DNA of 64,000 bases from Patescibacteria group bacterium UBA7396 (GTDB lineage Bacteria; Patescibacteriota; Gracilibacteria; BD1-5; UBA6164): contig DKNE01000037.1 in the NCBI GenBank assembly GCA_002470645.1, forward strand, positions 1 to 64,000. The letters run 5' to 3'. Each line of letters begins with the position of its first letter. Position 1 is the first letter of the stretch. Positions 1 to 10,653 of this stretch are shown here, one piece after another. The notes beneath the pieces were generated by a model. That model was not told the DNA's origin. It saw only the letters and a list, made by a program, of their open reading frames with translations, and did not search any database. The position numbers and the translations under genes were made by a program.

Positions 1-1
1 A

Positions 2-154
2 ATAGAAAATCTTCTTTTAAAAAATGCCTCGCGCACGCAACTAGAAATTCAGGCTATCTGAGACTGAATGGTAACTATTAAAGAAGATGCATTTCTCAAA
101 GTAGTGATGGGAGATACTTCTATAGAAGAAATACTGAGTGTCCTTGGAAATTAA
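2..154 (+). CDS. pilB: Type IV pilus assembly ATPase PilB/GspE, C-terminal end (partial)
   Basis: The window opens inside this gene; only the last 50 residues are present. The fragment reads MVTIKEDAFLKVVMGDTSIE followed by EILSVLG, which matches the conserved end of PilB/GspE ATPases (usually GM-T-EDG--K---G-T---EVL). Two in-frame TGA codons precede it and are read as Gly. PilB is the hexameric cytoplasmic ATPase that powers pilin polymerisation. It agrees with the pilin-like gene at 49411. The start and Walker motifs lie outside the window, so the family call rests on the C-terminal match alone. Confidence 0.75.
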
Positions 155-162
155 AGAAAAAT

Positions 163-191
163 TTGTATTTTTTTTAAAAATCTGTTATAAT
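163..191 (+). promoter_or_regulatory. Probable sigma70-type promoter
   Basis: TTGTAT at 163-168 and TATAAT at 186-191 are separated by 17 bases, and a TG lies just upstream of the -10 box (extended -10). The promoter sits between the pilB stop and the ATG at 221. Confidence 0.6.
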
Positions 192-220
192 ACTTGAGAT
201 GTATTTTTTAATATTTTCTC

Positions 221-514
221 ATGAATGTATTTTTAGAAAAACTCTTAGAAAATGATTTGCTTACAGAGAAAGATAGATATGAAATTAGGCAAATTTTCCA
301 AGTAGTAGATGATAAGAAAAAACAAAATATCTTGAATAATTTTGACAAGATTTTATCAGGTATTGCACAAATAAAAATTGAAATGAGAGAACAACAAGAA
401 ATTCTTCTTGGGAAAGCAGTTTCAAATATTGAAAGAGCTTTAAAACAGGCAAGAAATAATGGGATAAAAAATGCAACGACCTCGAGTATATACGACCTAA
501 AACAAATAATATAA
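221..514 (+). CDS. Small hypothetical protein downstream of pilB
   Basis: This encodes 97 residues, highly charged, with no membrane segment or signal peptide. Residues about 20-80 are rich in Lys, Glu and Gln in a helical pattern and may form a coiled coil. No family is recognised. It starts 66 bases after pilB behind its own promoter-like sequence and is followed 24 bases later by another small gene, so the two are probably co-transcribed. The start is the only ATG near the -10 box; no Shine-Dalgarno sequence is visible. A role in pilus assembly is possible from position only. Confidence 0.6.
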   Translation: MNVFLEKLLENDLLTEKDRYEIRQIFQVVDDKKKQNILNNFDKILSGIAQIKIEMREQQEILLGKAVSNIERALKQARNNGIKNATTSSIYDLKQII

Positions 515-538
515 TTTATTTTTCTAAAACAAAAACAA

Positions 539-838
539 ATGGCTAAAAATAGAGAAAGTAAAACTTTAAATGAAAGTTTAGATGGTCAAATTGATCCTCA
601 AATACAACAAAATTTAGAAAATTTAAAATGATTGTGACTTGACCCAGAATTATTTACTCAATTTGAAAAAAGAATTACCCAAATAATTTGAGAAAATCCT
701 GGAAGTGAAGCAGTAGTTTCTTGAGAATTAGAAAAAACATGACTTTCTGTCGAAGCACTTTTTGCTAGTTATGATAGAAGATTTAGGTCTATTTTAGATC
801 ATGCATCTAATGATGATTTTTATTCAGAAGCCGCATAA
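539..838 (+). CDS. Small hypothetical soluble protein
   Basis: This encodes 99 residues once five TGA codons are read as Gly; under the standard code it would be cut after about 30 codons. It is soluble and acidic, with no Cys and no recognised domain. The centre (PELFTQFEKRITQIIG) looks like an amphipathic helix. It follows the gene at 221 by 24 bases and ends on a shared terminator that also serves the converging nth gene. The function is unknown; the uninterrupted frame up to the terminator supports it being real. Confidence 0.6.
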
Positions 839-863
839 AAAATCTCTTTTTAGAGATTTTTTT
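838..863. terminator. Shared intrinsic terminator
   Basis: The arms AAAAATCTCT and AGAGATTTTT enclose a four-base loop. The hairpin lies between two converging genes (539 on + and nth on -), with a T-run on either strand. Confidence 0.75.
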
Positions 864-1473
864 CTTTGTATGGGCAAAGATGTGTTATGATACAATCACT
901 ACACTTTGGTTTTTTTGCAGTACAATAATATCTTCCAAATAATATAAGAGTGTGATGAAGACGAGCTAAGTCTTCTTTTTTTAATTTCTTTTCAGCCACT
1001 TTATCAGTTTCCAGAGGAGTTTTTGTTTTTACAATTCAGAGACGATTGAGAACTCTATGTACATGAGTATCAACGGCTAAATAAGATTCATTTTTTACGA
1101 CTGAAAGCCAAACTTTTGCTGTTTTAATTCCAACTCCAGGGAGTTTTTGTAGTTCTATAATATTTTCTGGAATTTTCTCATTATATTCTTCACAGAGCAT
1201 TTTTGCTGTGAGAAAAATATTTTTTGCTTTCGAGTTATAAAGTCAGATTTTATTTATATTTTTTTTTATTTCTTCTTCTCATAATGCGTAGAGTTCTTGT
1301 GGAGTAGAAAATTTGGTAAAAAATATTTCATTGATTTTATTTACTTGTTTATCTGTAGTTTGAGCAGACATGATGATGGCAACGAGGAGTTGAAAATCAT
1401 TCTCAAATTTGAGTTCTGTTTGTGGATTGGGGAAAAGTGTATCGAGCTTTTCTATTATTTCTTGTATTTTCAT
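850..1473 (-). CDS. nth: Endonuclease III (DNA glycosylase/AP lyase)
   Basis: This base-excision repair glycosylase removes oxidised pyrimidines and nicks the AP site. The 207-residue length is normal for the family. The helix-hairpin-helix LPGVGIKTAKVW carries the catalytic Lys (about residue 120), VDTHVHRV carries the catalytic Asp, and the C-terminus has the 4Fe-4S loop C-X6-C-X2-C-X5-C (CTAKKPKCSDCIITHLC). In-frame TGA codons fall at ordinary Gly positions. The start ATG agrees with the usual N-terminus. The stop lies inside the shared terminator stem. Confidence 0.95.
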
Positions 1474-1537
1474 TTTTGACTTTGTTATTTTTAAATTTTT
1501 TATATTATAGAGAAAAATTTAAATTGTATAAATATTT

Positions 1538-2257
1538 ATGTATAAAAAACCATTTTATCTTACAGAGTGTCTTTGAAATAACGAGCTTTCATATGAAAAA
1601 AGAACTAATAAAAAACTTTTTGTGCCAAATTTGATAGAAATATCTGATATGTCCCAAATTGAACTTTGAGATGAAGTTGTTTTTGAGGATTATGATTTTG
1701 ATGATAATTTAATTTCAGCAAAGTGACTGAAAAATTTTTATAAAATTTCTTGGAAAAATAAAGATATTTATCTTTTTGACAACCATAATCATGCACTTTA
1801 CTTTTGGTATTTAGCAAAAAGTGAAGGAATTATTGGAGAAAATAATATTTTATATCATGTAGATGAACATGCTGATACCAGAACTCCAGAAAAAATAATT
1901 TCAAAAGAGGATGCGGAAAATTTAGAGAAAATATTTGAGTACACTAATTTTTGAGTAAATGTTGGAAATTATATTATTCCTGCGGTAGAAAATAATTTAA
2001 TTAATGAAGTAATTCAAATCAGAAGCGAATCTGATTTACTGGCATATGATTTTCAAAAAAAAGAAGAATTTCCTGTTATTTTAAATTTGGATTTAGATTT
2101 TTTTGAACCAAACTTAGATTATATAGAATATGCCTTGAAGAAAAAAGTGATTTTGGATATTGCAAAAAAAGCCAAAGTCATCACTATTGCAACTTCACCA
2201 TTTTTTATCGATCAAGAATTGGCATTAAAAGTATTTAAAGATTTATTTGCTGAATAA
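1538..2257 (+). CDS. UPF0489 family protein (arginase-like fold)
   Basis: This encodes 239 residues. The motifs DNHNHALYFW (about 85-94), HVDEHADT (about 112-119) and NLDLDFFEP (about 188-196) are the metal-ligand-like signatures of UPF0489, which resembles the arginase/deacetylase fold with DxH and DxD elements. Some members are peptide arginases that convert Arg to ornithine in ribosomal peptides; whether this one does is unknown, and no precursor peptide or other modifying enzyme is next to it. Four TGA codons are read as Gly. It is divergent from nth and converges on dnaN across a terminator. Confidence 0.7.
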
Positions 2258-2260
2258 AAA

Positions 2261-2286
2261 AACTTCCAAATTTGGAAGTTTTTTTA
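2261..2286. terminator. Shared intrinsic terminator
   Basis: AACTTCCAAA and TTTGGAAGTT form a perfect stem followed by T7. It lies between the converging UPF0489 gene and dnaN, and the dnaN stop is in the T-tract. Confidence 0.85.
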
Positions 2287-3402
2287 TATTTTTAACGGCA
2301 TTATGATATGTCTAAATCCATCTTTTTTATTGTCTTCTGAAATCCCTGTTATGAGTATAGGAGAGAGTGGAGATTCAAAACTAATCGAAACGTGACTTGT
2401 ATCGATTGCCCCAAGTGCTTCCAGGAGATATTCACTATTAAGTCCTACAATAGCTTCTTCTCATTCTATAGCTCAAACAAGATTAATTTTAGCCTCTCAA
2501 ATTTGAGTTTGAGAAGTTTCTATTAAAATCCCAGTTTCATTTGAAATGCTCATTTTAATAGAATAGTTTGTTTCTCTTGATAAGAGATTAATTTTTTTGA
2601 GTCCTGAAATAAGGTCGAATTTATTAATGACAGCTCTTGTATTGAAAGATGCAGGGAAAAATCATTCATAATCTGGAAATTTTCCATTGAGAAGTCTTGA
2701 ATAAAATTTAGTATTTCAAAAAATAAAACCAATTTGATTTTCTCAAACTAAAATCTTAATATCAGTTTTTTCTCAGAGGAGACTTTTGAGTTCAAAAGCT
2801 GTTTTGCTAGGTATAATTTGAGAAAAATTCCCAACAATAGCTTCACCAGTTTCTACTTTAAACTCACTCATTCTAAAACTATCAGTAGTTGCAAATTTTG
2901 TAATTCATTCACTTATATTTACAAAAATTCCAGCCAAAGTAGGTCTTATGTTTCATTCAGCAGCAGAAAAAAGAGTTTTTTCTATTGATTTTTTAATAAT
3001 TTCTGATTTTAAGCTAAAGTGAGAAATTTCTTTTATAGTAGGTATAAGAGGAAAATCACTAGCAGGATTTCATTTTATTTTAATTTTTGAAGTTTCTGTT
3101 TTTATTTCTAAAGAGTTATCATTTAATAGTTCAAGTTGAACCATATCATCTTCTAAAAGAGAAATATAGTTAGTAAAAATCTTTGAGGGAATACAAAAAG
3201 ATCACTCATTTTCTATTTTTATATTTTGTGAAACTACATGTTCTATTGCCATTTCTAAATTATTTGCTGTGAAAACAATATTTGAAAAATGAACTTTTAT
3301 CAAAATGTTTTCTAAAATAGGAGTAGTAGAAATACTTGCTGTTGCGTGATTTACAGTATCTAAAGCTGTTTTTAGTGTAAGTGTTTCTATTTGAAATTTC
3401 AT
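2284..3402 (-). CDS. dnaN: DNA polymerase III beta sliding clamp
   Basis: This 372-residue protein (typical 360-380) is the ring-shaped processivity factor that tethers the polymerase and loads many repair proteins. The N-terminus MKFQIETLTLKTALDTVNHA and the C-terminus GFRHIIMPLKI match the clamp family, whose last residues (normally Y-MPMRL) contact the peptide-binding pocket. TGA codons are read as Gly throughout. It stands alone: dnaA and recF, its usual neighbours, are not here, so this is not an obvious origin region. Confidence 0.9.
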
Positions 3403-3501
3403 AAAATTAAGTTAAAAAATATTCATCAATAAGTATATGAAAATAACTAGAATGTGCAAAATTTTTAAATGTTTTTGTGTTAAAAACTTCACATTAAAAA
3501 T

Positions 3502-3530
3502 TTGACAAAATATTTATATTGTCATACAAT
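3502..3530 (+). promoter_or_regulatory. Strong sigma70-type promoter
   Basis: A perfect -35 TTGACA (3502-3507), a 17-base spacer and a -10 TACAAT (3525-3530) lie about 100 bases before the secreted repeat protein gene. The long leader that follows is AT-rich with no other clear structure. Confidence 0.7.
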
Positions 3531-3631
3531 TCAAGTGTTTATGTCATAATATATCTTATTTTGCCTATGGAAATACAAAAATTAACTTAATTTCAATTTT
3601 TAAACTATTTATTTTTTAAACTATTTTAATT

Positions 3632-5251
3632 ATGAATAAACGAATACATTTTTTTATTGTGGTTTTCTTTCTTTCTTTATTTTGAGTATTTGCTTATGCA
3701 AATCAAACCATTTGAAAATTAGAAGTAGATAATTATATAAAACAAGGTTATACATTGTCTGATATTCATACTACATATGATTCTTGTAATCAAGTAAAAG
3801 AAAAATATAATCAAGAATATTCAACGTATAAAAGAAGTGATTGTTTTTCATATGAAGGAAAATATTACTATTTTATATGTTCAGCAACCAGCACATGTAA
3901 TATTACAACTCAAACATCTACACAAAATATTTCATCATCTACACAAACCCTTCCTGGGCAAGATAAACTTGATGCGTTTTTAGCAAAAATAACATCGCTA
4001 AGACAAACTTTAAATGATGATGTAAAATATCAAACTTTATTAGTTCAAGTGGAATAACAACTTCAAACTCTTTGAGAAAGATATAAAGCAAATACTACTA
4101 TATCTCAAATGATAGCCTATTTACGTAATTGAGTATCTAAAATAAAAACAGAACTTGTAGCAAATAAAGATATGGATGACTTTTTTTGTTCACTTCTTGG
4201 AAACTGTTGACAATCTTCACCTGTGAGTGATATCGAAAATACACTTTCATGAGCAAAGGTACAAGAAATCCAAAAATGAGTGAGAACTGGACTTGTCTAC
4301 ATACCTTCAGATGCAAATGGAACACATATTAATGGAAATATCCCAGTACGTAATACTAAATTAGATGCTGTTAGATCTCCATTTACAGGAATAGAATGTC
4401 CAACTTGATTTGAAAGAGTATGAATTTGAATGAGAAAAGAAAATAATGGTGCTACTAATTATCAAGTATTTACATGTGTAAAAACAAGCGGTACAGCAGA
4501 TTTAGCAACTATTCCAAAAGGAACACAATTATGATTAATTTATATAGCTTCAGATGCTAATGGAGTACATATCAATGGAAATACTCCAGTAAGTAATACT
4601 AAATTAGATGCTGTTAGATACCCGTTTACAGGAATAGAATGTCCAACTTGATTTGAAAGAGTATGAATTTGAATGAGAAAAGAAAATAATGGAACAACTA
4701 ATTATCAAGTATTTACATGTGTAAAAACAACTTGAGTAGAAGATTTATCAGCAGTTGCAGGTTGAACACAATTATGATTAATCTACATACCATCAGATAC
4801 TAATGGAGTACATACCAATGGAAGTACTCCAGCAAGTAACACTAAATTAGATGCTGTTAAATATCCATTTACAGGAATAGAATGTCCAACTTGATTTGAA
4901 AGAGTATCAATTTGAATGAGAAAAGAAAATAATGGAACAACTAATTATCAAGTATTTACATGTGTAAAAACTACAGAAGTAAATCAGAATAATTTTGGTG
5001 CTAATGAACCACAATCAAGTACTTTTAATCCTACTATAAATACGCAAAATGTGCCAGGAAATACACAATGAAGCAGTACATATAATAATTATATAGAACC
5101 AGAAAGTGTGTATATTCCATTTTCTGATCTTAAATCAGAAAATGCACAATTAAATTTTCCAGATGGAATGAATGTATCAATCCCAGGAGGACTTACTCCA
5201 ACAGAAAGAGAGTATTATATTGAACAATATAGGAATTATTATTTTAACTAA
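3632..5251 (+). pseudogene. Secreted repeat protein interrupted by an in-frame TAA
   Basis: The frame starts with a signal peptide (about residues 1-22, hydrophobic core FFIVVFFLSLFGVFA) and runs 141 codons to TAA at 4055-4057. The same frame then continues without TAA or TAG for another 397 codons to 5251, so a Gln codon (CAA) most likely mutated to TAA. The first part has a Ser/Thr-rich stretch. The second part holds three tandem 66-residue modules, each with CPTGFERVGIGMRKENNG and ending FTCVKT, then a Pro/Asn-rich tail. Two Cys per module suggest a disulfide. The organism keeps TAA as a stop, so the distal half would need readthrough or internal restart. It was presumably a surface or matrix protein; no known family is recognised. 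Confidence 0.7.
4289..4972 (+). repeat. Three in-frame tandem repeats, period 243 bp
   Basis: The units span 4289-4486, 4532-4729 and 4775-4972. Each encodes 66 residues and is nearly identical at DNA level; 45-base spacers carry more variable codons. The 243-base (81-codon) period keeps the frame. Recent duplication or gene conversion is implied by the nucleotide identity. Confidence 0.9.
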
Positions 5252-5300
5252 TGAGATAACATAGTTAAGAATAATATATAAATAATCTTTTTATAAAATA

Positions 5301-5330
5301 AAAACTCAGAAAAATGTTTCTGAGTTTTTT
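5301..5330 (+). terminator. Intrinsic terminator
   Basis: The arms CTCAGAAA and TTTCTGAG are flanked by A4 and T6. It lies after the repeat protein stop. Confidence 0.8.
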
Positions 5331-5356
5331 AAAATATTATTTTTAAATCATATATT

Positions 5357-6352
5357 TTATTCAAAAATAACAGCTAAATCTTTATTTTGTAAAATTTCTC
5401 ACTTTATATTTTGTAAAAATTTTCTTATATTGGTTCATTTTATAATTATTTTTGTAAAAAATTGATTGTCTCTTTTTATAGGAGTATCTATTTTTATTAT
5501 TTCAAATTTTCCTGTATTAAAATTATCTAAACTTGCTTTTAAATTTTGAATATATTCTATAGAGAGTTGTTTATTTTTATTTTTATATCTTAGTGTGATT
5601 ATTTCTAAGAAAGGAGGATATCAGAAAAGTTTTCTTTCTTCTAAGGTTTTTTTAAAAAAATCTTTGTAATTTAATTCTATAATATTTTGAATCATTTCAT
5701 TTTTTGGAGCAAGAGTTTGTATAATAATATCACTTTCTTGTCATAATCTTCATCATCTTCAAATAAGTTGCCTTAGATTAGAATAAATACGCTCTTCAGT
5801 ATCATATTTTGGTATTTGAAGTTCTTGTTCTAAAAGTATGATTCCAATAAGTCCAATATTTCTAAAATCAAATCAGGTAGTAATCATCTTGGTACCGATA
5901 ACTATTTGTGCATTGGTAATATTTTCTAAAGCTTGTTTTTTTCATGAAATATTCTTTACACTATCACTATCCATTCTAAAAATATTGATACTTGGGAAGA
6001 TTTTTTTTATATGTTCTTCAATTTGTTCTGTACCTACTCAAATATTTTTTAAACGAGTCCCCTGACACTTTTCGCACTCAAGAGGAATATCTTCGCTGTA
6101 CATACAGTGATGACAAATAAGTTTTTCAGGATTTTTATGTATTGAGAGAGAGATATCACATTTTGGGCATTTTTTTATATGATGGCAATCTTCACATAAA
6201 AGTAAATCATAGGCTCATCTCTTATTCAAATAAAGAATAACTTTTTTATTCTTCTTTACATTTTGTTCAATTTTTGAGAGCAATGTTTCTGATAAATAAG
6301 GAAATTTCTTATTTTTATCAATTCATAAATCCACGAGAAAATAATTTTTCAT
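5357..6352 (-). CDS. priA: Primosomal helicase PriA, C-terminal half only
   Basis: PriA restarts stalled forks by 3'-5' unwinding and loading of the replicative helicase. This 331-residue product has the PriA zinc region (CEDC, CPKC, CHHC and CEKC pairs at about residues 53-105), the helicase motif V/VI region (QIVIGTKMITTGFDF, then QLIGRWGRLG) and the PriA C-terminal domain. It lacks the DNA-binding N-terminus, Walker A and DEAH box, which are about the first 400 residues of normal PriA. The first ATG is at 6352; upstream on this strand is a TATAAT-like box and then the GC-richer element. Either it is truncated, or a short PriA is natural in this lineage. It is unlikely to be an active ATPase alone. 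Confidence 0.8.
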
Positions 6353-6446
6353 AGTATTTTTATTTAATATTATGAAGGTATTATACTCATATTTTCATTT
6401 ATTTTTCTAAAAAAATATTGACAAAATAATAAAAATATGTAAAAAG

Positions 6447-6812
6447 TGTTATGTCAATCACTGACAAAAAAGGAGATATGGCATGTGCAATTTGGTTCAA
6501 TATAATGCTGCTCATATGACCGACAAGACACGTTTTGTCAAGGGAGTCGTTTTGAGTCGGTGTAAAAGTTCATTTGCTGAAGTGATGAAAGAGTTTCAGC
6601 GTCAGAGGAGTTTGCGCAAACCAAGCCAAGATTTTCTGAACAATGAAGGTCAGCCCATTTACGATGGTGATCGAAAAATGCTGCTGACAGGGTGCGACTC
6701 CACGGCTGTCATTTTGGCAAGACTGTTTGGGAGCGTTCCCAAAATCATCGCATATCCCCATTGATGCATGGAATCTTTTGGGGAAATAAAAACCTCACTT
6801 TTGTGAGGTTTT
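6447..6812 (+). ncRNA. Candidate structured RNA, GC-richer than its surroundings
   Basis: The block from about 6450 to 6785 has clearly higher G+C than the flanks, as structural RNAs do in AT-rich genomes. A TTGACA lies at 6418 upstream and an intrinsic terminator at 6790 downstream. Many short complementary arms occur: GGAGATATG near 6472 with CATATCCCC near 6752 (closing stem, one mismatch), ACCGAC with GTCGGT, CTGAA with TTCAG, GACAG-GTG with CAC-CTGTC, and TTTGGGA with TCCCAAA around a four-base loop. It does not match tmRNA, 4.5S or RNase P hallmarks. The alternative is a 93-codon ORF (6483-6764, AGGAG at 6471) free of TGA but ending in TGA, which under code 25 would run through the terminator to TAA. 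Confidence 0.5.
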
Positions 6813-6814
6813 TT
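6790..6814 (+). terminator. Intrinsic terminator
   Basis: AAACCTCAC and GTGAGGTTT enclose TTTT and are followed by a T-run. It ends the structured element and precedes murF by about 60 bases. Confidence 0.85.
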
Positions 6815-6872
6815 CTTTTGCAAAAAAAGATAATTCTTTTATATTTTAGGAAATATTTTTTTATATCTATTT

Positions 6873-8219
6873 ATGAAACAAAGATTATTACAAGTTTATT
6901 TTCAAATTTTTTGATTATTAGCAAAATATTATATTAAAAGACATAGCCCCTTTGTGATTTGAGTAACGGGGAGTATTTGAAAAACGAGTTGTAGAATGAT
7001 TATTACAGAACTATTACAACAACAATTACCAGAAAAAACTATTTCTACTTCAAGTAAAAATTTTAATTGAGAACTTGGACTGAGTCTTTCTATTTTATGA
7101 ATTTCTGATTATGAACCAAGACTTTTATCAGTGATAAAAACATTGATAAAAACTTGCTATATTTCATTTTTTTGAGGGAAAAAATATGATATTATTTTTT
7201 TAGAATACTGAATAGATCATATCTGAGAAATGGATTTTTTACTTTCTATTGTGAAGCCAGAAATCTGAATTGTTACAAAAATTGACAAAGTTCATTCAAG
7301 TCAATTTGAATCAAAAGAGGTGATTGCCAACCAAAAATATAAACTTTTACAATCAACTCAACAATTAAGTTTTTTAAATAGGGATGATGAATTTTCAAGC
7401 ATATATGAAAAAACTATTGCTTCACAGAAAGTATTTTATACTACTTCTTGAGAAAAAGATATAGAAAACGTAGACATACAATGATTAAATTATACTTTAG
7501 AGAAAAAAGATGGAATTGTTGTTTCTTCTTTTGACTTTACATCACCACATAAACATAATTTAAAAATTACTTCAAATTTAATAGGACAAGAAAATATTTG
7601 ATATATAAGTATTTGACTTTATATTGCTGATACTTTACATATTAAATATTATAATCAATCTATTTTTTCTCTTATAGGAGATGATTTATATTTAGGTTTT
7701 ACCTTACAATATTCAAGGTTTTCTTATTTTGAAGGAATAAAAAAATCTATTTTAGTTGATAGTTCATACAATGCGGCACCTGAAAGTATGAAAAAAGTAT
7801 TAGAAAATTTTTTCCTTTTATCTCAAGAAATATTTTCTGATTATGAAATCATATTGTGTCTTTGAGAAATGAGAGAATTGTGAGAATATACAAAGACTGA
7901 GCATGAAAATTTAGCAATGTATGTAAAAGAAAAAGCACAACATATTTTTATAGTTTGAGAAAGTATGAAACAATATTTTTTACCTGTTGTTTCTCAAGCA
8001 AAATATTTTAAAAATTCAAAAATTTTATGAGAATTTTTGCAAGAAAAGTTACAAAAAGATGATAAAAAATACATTATTTTATTTAAGGGAAGCCAAAATA
8101 CCATTTTTATGGAAGAATCTCTTAAATATATTTTAATTCATGATGATGACAAGAAAAAAATCTGTAGACAGGAGGATTTTTGGCTTGAAAAAAAGAATAA
8201 TTTTTTTGACAAATCATAG
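6873..8219 (+). CDS. murF: UDP-MurNAc-tripeptide:D-Ala-D-Ala ligase (MurF-like Mur ligase)
   Basis: This 448-residue ATP-dependent ligase completes the peptidoglycan pentapeptide in the cytoplasm. The ATP loop GVTGSIGKTSC lies at about residues 30-40, the NFNGELGLSLSILG motif at about 64-77 fits MurF rather than MurC-E, and VDSSYNAAPESM (about 300) is the family's C-terminal-domain signature (D-YNA-P). Over twenty TGA codons are read as Gly. It is the only Mur enzyme in the window. Its presence implies the cell builds its own wall, consistent with the sortase and hydrolase genes. The start ATG is the first after the terminator. Confidence 0.88.
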
Positions 8220-8293
8220 AAAAATAATACACTCGTATTATACCTTTTTAAAAGAAGAAATAATATATACATATAAAAGAACCATTCCTAAAC

Positions 8294-10585
8294 ATGAGAG
8301 ATGAGAGAACAGAAAAATTTGAACATATTTTAAAAAATAAATTTCATTTAGATGCCTTTCGTGAAGGGCAAGAAGATATTATAAAGAGTGTGATTCAACA
8401 AAATGACACTCTTGTTTTTATGCCAACAGGATGATGAAAATCACTTACCTATCAATTTCCAGGGGTTATTTTACCAGGGTTAGTCGTTATTATTTCACCT
8501 CTTATCTCACTTATGAAAGACCAAGTAGATAAATTAAATGCTTTAGGTATGAGGGCAGAGGTGATTAATTCTACTATTTCTAATTTTGAAAGGCAAATGC
8601 TTCTTGATGAAATTTCTCTTGATAATCCAGATATAGTTGGAAATATAAAATTTCTCTACATTGCGCCAGAAAGACTCAATGATGAGTATTTTTTATCTAT
8701 TATTAAAAATATTAAAATTTCACTTATTGCTATAGATGAAGCGCATTGTATCAGTCAATGGGGACATGATTTTCGTCCAAGTTATTTAAAAATTAAATGG
8801 TTTATACAAAATCTCAGAAAAGAAAAATTATTCCCAATAGTAGCTCTTACAGCAACAGCAACAAAAAAAGTAAGGGCAGATATCGTAGAAAGACTTTGAC
8901 TTAAGGAATATAAAATTTTCACAAAAGGATTTGATAGGAAAAATCTTGCGTTTATTGTGAGAGAAATATCAAAAGAACAGGAAAAATTAGAAAAAGTTTT
9001 AGAAGTGATAAAAAAAACTCCTCCATTTTGAATTGTCTATTGTTCAAGTGTAAAAGCAGTTTCAAAAGTATATCAATATTTGCTGCAAAATGCTGTTAGA
9101 GTATGAATTTATACTTGAGAAATGTCGTGAGATTTAAGAGGGAAAGAACAAAATAATTTTATGGATTGAACCTATGATGTCATCGTTGCTACCAATGCTT
9201 TTGGTATGTGAATCGATAAAAAAGATATTCGTTATGTCATTCATTATAATCTCCCTTGAAGTATAGAAAATTATTATCAAGAAGTCGGAAGAGCTGGAAG
9301 AGATGGAAAAAATAGTTATTGAGTGATTATCGCAAGTTATCAAGATACTATTATTCAGGAATTTTTTATTGAAAATACTTATCCTCCAAAGGAAGATATT
9401 TTAAAATTATATCATTATTTGTACAAGAATTTTAAAGACTGAGAATGAGAATGAGTACAAATTTTAAAAACATATAATTCTATTGCTATAGAGTCTGATT
9501 TGAAATCTGATATGAAGGTTGGAAGTATTATTAAAATATTTGAAAAATATGGAGTAGTAAAAAGATGATTTGACCCTAAGGAGTGAGAATCTGATTTTAG
9601 AGGAAAATGAATTACACTTATTTTGCCTAAAATGCTAGTTGAAAATTTACCTATTTTATGGGGGCATCAAGAACTTTTAAAACAAGAATCATATTTTAAA
9701 TTAGAACAAGTAAAAAAATTATTATTTCGTCCATGATGTAGAAAAAGATTTATTTTGGAATACTTTGGAGATGAGGAGGATTTAAAAAATATGAGTGAAA
9801 ATTGTGGGGTATGTGATTATTGTATTGAGAAGAAAAAATATGAATGACAAGAACAAAAGGAGATTATTCCACAAACTGTTTTTTTACTGGTTTTAGAATT
9901 TATAAAAAGATTTCAAGAAAAATTTTGAGCACAAATTTTGGCTTGAATTTTAGTTGGAAGTAATGATACAAAAATTCGTGATTGGAATCTCTCAGAGGAT
10001 AAAGATTATAATATTTTATGAGTATATGAAAAAGACTTTGTAGTAGCAATTTTTGATGTACTTTTGGAGTACTGATTTTTATATAAAACTCAAGGACAAT
10101 ATCCAAAGATATGAATTTCATCAGTTTGAATACAAGCAATTTATGATAATACTATTTTATATAGTGAAGAAAAATTACTTCAATCAAGCCTCTATTTTAA
10201 AACAAAAACTCTTTGAAAATCTTCAAAGATTTGAGAAGGCAAAACAAAAATTCAAAAAATAAAAGTAGAAAAAATTGATACCTACACACAAACTTTAAAA
10301 TTGTTAGAGGAAAAATTATCTTTAGAAGAAATAGCTATAAATAGAGATATGACTTTACAAACTATTCAAGATCATATAGTAAAACTTTATAATTTTAATA
10401 AATTAACTTTATCTGAAATTTTAAAATATTCTTCATTAGAAAAATTAAAGATGATTAGGGAGTTAGTAAAGAAAGAAAATTTTCATGTAGAATGATTAAA
10501 GTCTATAAAAGAAATGTTATCGGGAGATATTTCATATTTTGATATAAAGATTTCTTTAGCAATGATAGAAAAATGAGATTTATAG
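8294..10585 (+). CDS. recQ: ATP-dependent DNA helicase RecQ
   Basis: This 763-residue 3'-5' superfamily 2 helicase acts in recombination and fork repair. The Walker A loop PTGGGKSLTYQFPG (about 43) has two consecutive TGA codons as Gly, and the DEAHCISQWGHDFRPSY box lies at about 147-163. The helicase C half has YYQEVGRAGRDG, and the RecQ-specific zinc Cys cluster (CRKRF...CGVCDYC) is at about 482-510. An RQC winged helix follows. The C-terminus has a helix-turn-helix module of the HTH_40 type (about 664-740, EIAINRDMTLQTIQDHI) in place of an HRDC domain. The start at 8294 gives a compact N-terminus; it follows murF by 75 bases. Confidence 0.93.
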
Positions 10586-10653
10586 CAAAAAATAATTGTA
10601 ATTAGCTGATATATATGGTATTATACTTCAAGCTTATAATTTAACTTTTTTCT

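Noticed and set aside
3403..3631. Replication origin next to dnaN
   Set aside because: No DnaA-box cluster (TTATCCACA-like) and no dnaA or recF nearby; only a promoter is seen.
4289..4972. CRISPR or transposon repeats
   Set aside because: The repeats are protein-coding with a 243-base period in frame, without inverted ends.
6483..6764. 93-codon ORF with AGGAG at ideal spacing, taken as a normal gene
   Set aside because: The host genes show no such SD, the stop is TGA (not a stop here), the frame would run through a terminator, and the block has RNA-like pairing. Kept as an alternative only.
6447..6812. tmRNA
   Set aside because: No tRNA-like T-arm, no conserved 5' element and no tag ORF ending in a known pattern.
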